Positions 16,256-17,911 of a stretch of 17,911 bases of DNA are shown here, piece after piece (position 1 is the first letter of the stretch; each line of letters begins with the position of its first letter). The notes below the pieces were generated by a model. That model was not told the DNA's origin. It saw only the letters and a list, made by a program, of their open reading frames with translations, and searched no databases. Where the stretch lies: positions 1 to 17,911 of the forward strand of contig USAE01000033.1 in the NCBI GenBank assembly GCA_900552655.1. Reading direction: 5' to 3'. The position numbers were made by a program, and so were the translations under genes. The DNA is from an uncultured Clostridium sp. Lineage in GTDB: Bacteria > Bacillota > Clostridia > TANB77 > CAG-508.

Positions 16256-17725
16256 ATGACATATGCAGAAGAACTAAAAGAAAAGCTATTCAACAAAAAA
16301 GTAAATGGATGGTTTAAAATTTCTGAAGAGCTTAAACAAGAAATATTTGAATATAATGAAAGATATATGGAATTTTTAAACAATTCAAAAACAGAAAGAG
16401 AAATTGTTAAAAGTGCTGTAGAAATGGCAAAAGCAAATGGATTTAAAGATGTAAATGAAGTAGAAAACTTAAATGTTGGGGACAAAGTATATTACGTAAA
16501 TAAAGAAAAAAGCATGTATTTAGCAATTATAGGTAAAGAAAAATTAGAAGACGGTTTAAATATAATTGGATCACATGCAGATTCACCAAGGTTAGACTTA
16601 AAACCAAATCCATTATATGAAGATGATAATATGGGATATTTTAAAACTCACTACTATGGAGGAATAAAAAAATATCAATGGGCTTCAATCCCTCTTTCTC
16701 TTCATGGAGTGGTTGTTCTTTCTGACGGAAGAAAAGTGAAGATAACAATAGGGGAACATGAAGATGATCCTGTTTTTACTGTGCCTGATATTTTACCTCA
16801 TCTTGACAGAGTTGTTCAAGGTGAAAGAAAAGCCAGAGAAGTAATAAAAGGTGAAGAACTTCAAATTATAGTTGGATCAATCCCTTCTGTAATAAAAGAT
16901 GATGAGATAAAAGAACTTGTAAAATACAGTGTTCTTGAAAAACTTAACGAAGCTTATGGAATGACAGAGGAAGATTTTATCTCTGCAGAACTTGAACTTG
17001 TTCCAAGTCAGAAAGCAAAAGATGTTGGAATTGACAGATCGCTTATAGGTGCTTATGGGCAAGACGACAGAATCTGCGGATATACTTCTTTAAGAGCTAT
17101 TCTTGATATAGAGGGAATTCCTGAAAGAACAGCTGTATGTTTCCTTCTAGATAAAGAAGAAACAGGTTCAGACGGAGCAACAGGACTTCAGTGTCAGTAT
17201 CTTGAATATTTCACAGCTGATATGATAGCAAAAGCTAAAGGAATGTATTCAGATCTTTACCTTAAAAAAACATTGTGGAATTCAAAGGCACTTTCTTCAG
17301 ATGTAACTGTTGGAATAGATCCTGTTTTTAAGAGTGTTAATGACCCTCAGAATGCAGCTCAGCTGAATTATGGTATAGTTATCACAAAATATACAGGCTC
17401 AGGTGGAAAATACAGCACAAATGATGCTGATGCTGAGTATGTAGGAGAAATAAGAAAACTCCTTAATGACAGCGGAATAAAATGGCAGACAGGAATGCTT
17501 GGAAAAATAGATGAGGGCGGAGGAGGAACTGTTGCAAAATATCTTGCAATGAAAGGTATAAAAACTATTGATGTAGGACCTGCTCTTCTTGCAATGCATT
17601 CGCCTTTTGAAATTTCATCAAAATTAGACGTGTATGAAACATACAGAGCATATAAAGTTTTCTTTGAAGGTTTAAAACATGAAGAGAAAAAATATATAGG
17701 TAAGAGCAACAAAATTTATCTATAA
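16256..17725 (+). CDS. apeB: M18 family metallo-aminopeptidase (aspartyl aminopeptidase type)
   Basis: This 489-aa protein is a co-catalytic zinc exopeptidase that removes N-terminal residues from peptides, probably in the cytoplasm since no signal peptide is seen. M18 hallmarks are all present: H107-A-D109 in GSHADSPRLDLKPNP, D270-D271 in YGQDDR, the catalytic and metal E301-E302 in DKEETGSDGATG, and H448 in MHSPFE. The length is normal for the family. The ATG at 16256 has AAAAGGAG as a clear ribosome binding site. Codon use is uneven: the first 140 or so codons and the last 40 use TTA for Leu and CCA for Pro like the rest of the window, whereas about 16680-17610 uses CTT, CCT and CAG heavily. 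The frame is intact, so the enzyme is probably functional. Substrate preference (Asp/Glu or broader) cannot be read from the sequence. Confidence 0.93.
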   Translation: MTYAEELKEKLFNKKVNGWFKISEELKQEIFEYNERYMEFLNNSKTEREIVKSAVEMAKANGFKDVNEVENLNVGDKVYYVNKEKSMYLAIIGKEKLEDGLNIIGSHADSPRLDLKPNPLYEDDNMGYFKTHYYGGIKKYQWASIPLSLHGVVVLSDGRKVKITIGEHEDDPVFTVPDILPHLDRVVQGERKAREVIKGEELQIIVGSIPSVIKDDEIKELVKYSVLEKLNEAYGMTEEDFISAELELVPSQKAKDVGIDRSLIGAYGQDDRICGYTSLRAILDIEGIPERTAVCFLLDKEETGSDGATGLQCQYLEYFTADMIAKAKGMYSDLYLKKTLWNSKALSSDVTVGIDPVFKSVNDPQNAAQLNYGIVITKYTGSGGKYSTNDADAEYVGEIRKLLNDSGIKWQTGMLGKIDEGGGGTVAKYLAMKGIKTIDVGPALLAMHSPFEISSKLDVYETYRAYKVFFEGLKHEEKKYIGKSNKIYL

Positions 17726-17746
17726 AAATTAAAAAATAATACAAAG

Positions 17747-17780
17747 ACGGCAGAAGATAATTTTATTTTCTGCTGTTTTT
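17747..17780 (+). terminator. Rho-independent terminator after the aminopeptidase gene
   Basis: ACGGCAGAA (17747-17755) pairs with TTCTGCTGT (17768-17776) over 9 bp including one G-T pair, and the stem runs into a T tract ending at 17780. It starts 21 nt after the stop codon. Confidence 0.8.
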
Positions 17781-17818
17781 ATATAAAATTTAGGTATTGA
17801 ATCTGAGAGGTGAAACGT

Positions 17819-17911
17819 ATGGCAAAAGAAAAGTATTCCGCCATTTACGGAGCATTAAAGAAAACTATTTTAAATCACGGATACGATCGGACGAAAATGC
17901 TTCCCAGCGAG
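17819..17911 (+). CDS. GntR-family transcriptional regulator, N-terminal fragment
   Basis: Only the first 31 codons are in the window; the gene runs off the right edge. The ATG at 17819 follows GAGAGGTGA (17804-17812). The visible part, with YSAIYGALKKTIL and HGYDRTKMLPSE, matches the start of a GntR winged helix-turn-helix domain, where a tyrosine-containing first helix is followed by a G-Y-x-x-x-x-x-LPSE turn. The effector domain, and therefore the subfamily, is not visible. Codons such as TCC, GCC, CGG, CCC and AGC are rare elsewhere in the window, and this fragment is about 40% G+C by hand count, so a foreign origin is possible. Confidence 0.65.
   Translation, partial: MAKEKYSAIYGALKKTILNHGYDRTKMLPSE

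Noticed and set aside
1..17911. CRISPR array, tRNA, rRNA, insertion sequence or riboswitch
   Set aside because: I saw no regularly spaced direct repeats, cloverleaf or rRNA-like segments, transposase genes or recognisable aptamer motifs on either strand.

Overview
The window is AT-rich, codes mostly with TTA/ATA/AAA/CCA-type codons, uses strong AGGAGG-type ribosome binding sites, and carries the DUF4321-radC-mreBCD-mrdA-minC gene order typical of Clostridia. It is most likely chromosomal DNA of an anaerobic, low-G+C Firmicute of the class Clostridia. No species can be named from the sequence alone.

Region 1 (1-6456, + strand) is a cell-shape and division operon. It is driven by a TTGAAA-17-TATAAT promoter at 156-184. 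It encodes a small DUF4321 membrane protein, RadC, the rod-shape cytoskeleton and elongasome proteins MreB, MreC and MreD, the elongation transpeptidase PBP2 (MrdA), and the division-site inhibitor MinC. Genes are separated by 1-29 nt. The operon stops after minC at a long hairpin, so the minD, minE and rodA genes that usually follow in Clostridia are absent here.

Region 2 (6460-7267, - strand) is a convergent cluster of three small genes: 49 aa (too short for most gene callers), 122 aa and 91 aa. They appear to be one transcription unit ending at the same hairpin. Their function is unknown, although two look like proteins found widely in Clostridia.

Region 3 (7268-16066, + strand) holds a second TTGAAA-17-TATAAT promoter and two very large exported surface-protein genes (1601 and 1227 aa), 17 nt apart, ending at a strong intrinsic terminator. 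The first looks like a stalk of DUF11-like beta-sandwich repeats with one SdrD/Cna-B-like domain. The second begins with what I read as a thioester adhesin domain (YC, xQxxIW and VQRLV motifs), followed by two SdrD-like B domains and two or three long isopeptide-type domains. Both end in a membrane helix and a KKVLK/KKKVLNK tail, but neither has a canonical LPXTG. This pair is the most interesting system in the window: a candidate covalent-adhesion apparatus with non-standard anchoring signals.

Region 4 (16067-17911) holds an M18-family metallo-aminopeptidase with its own promoter and terminator, then the first 31 codons of a GntR-type regulator cut by the window end. Codon usage changes sharply inside the aminopeptidase gene at about 16680 and changes back at about 17610, which suggests a recombinant mosaic gene. 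The GntR fragment is also richer in G+C than the rest. Two intergenic hairpins (6415-6456 and 16017-16066) share sequence and may be copies of one small palindromic repeat.

No tRNA, rRNA, CRISPR array, riboswitch or insertion sequence was seen.
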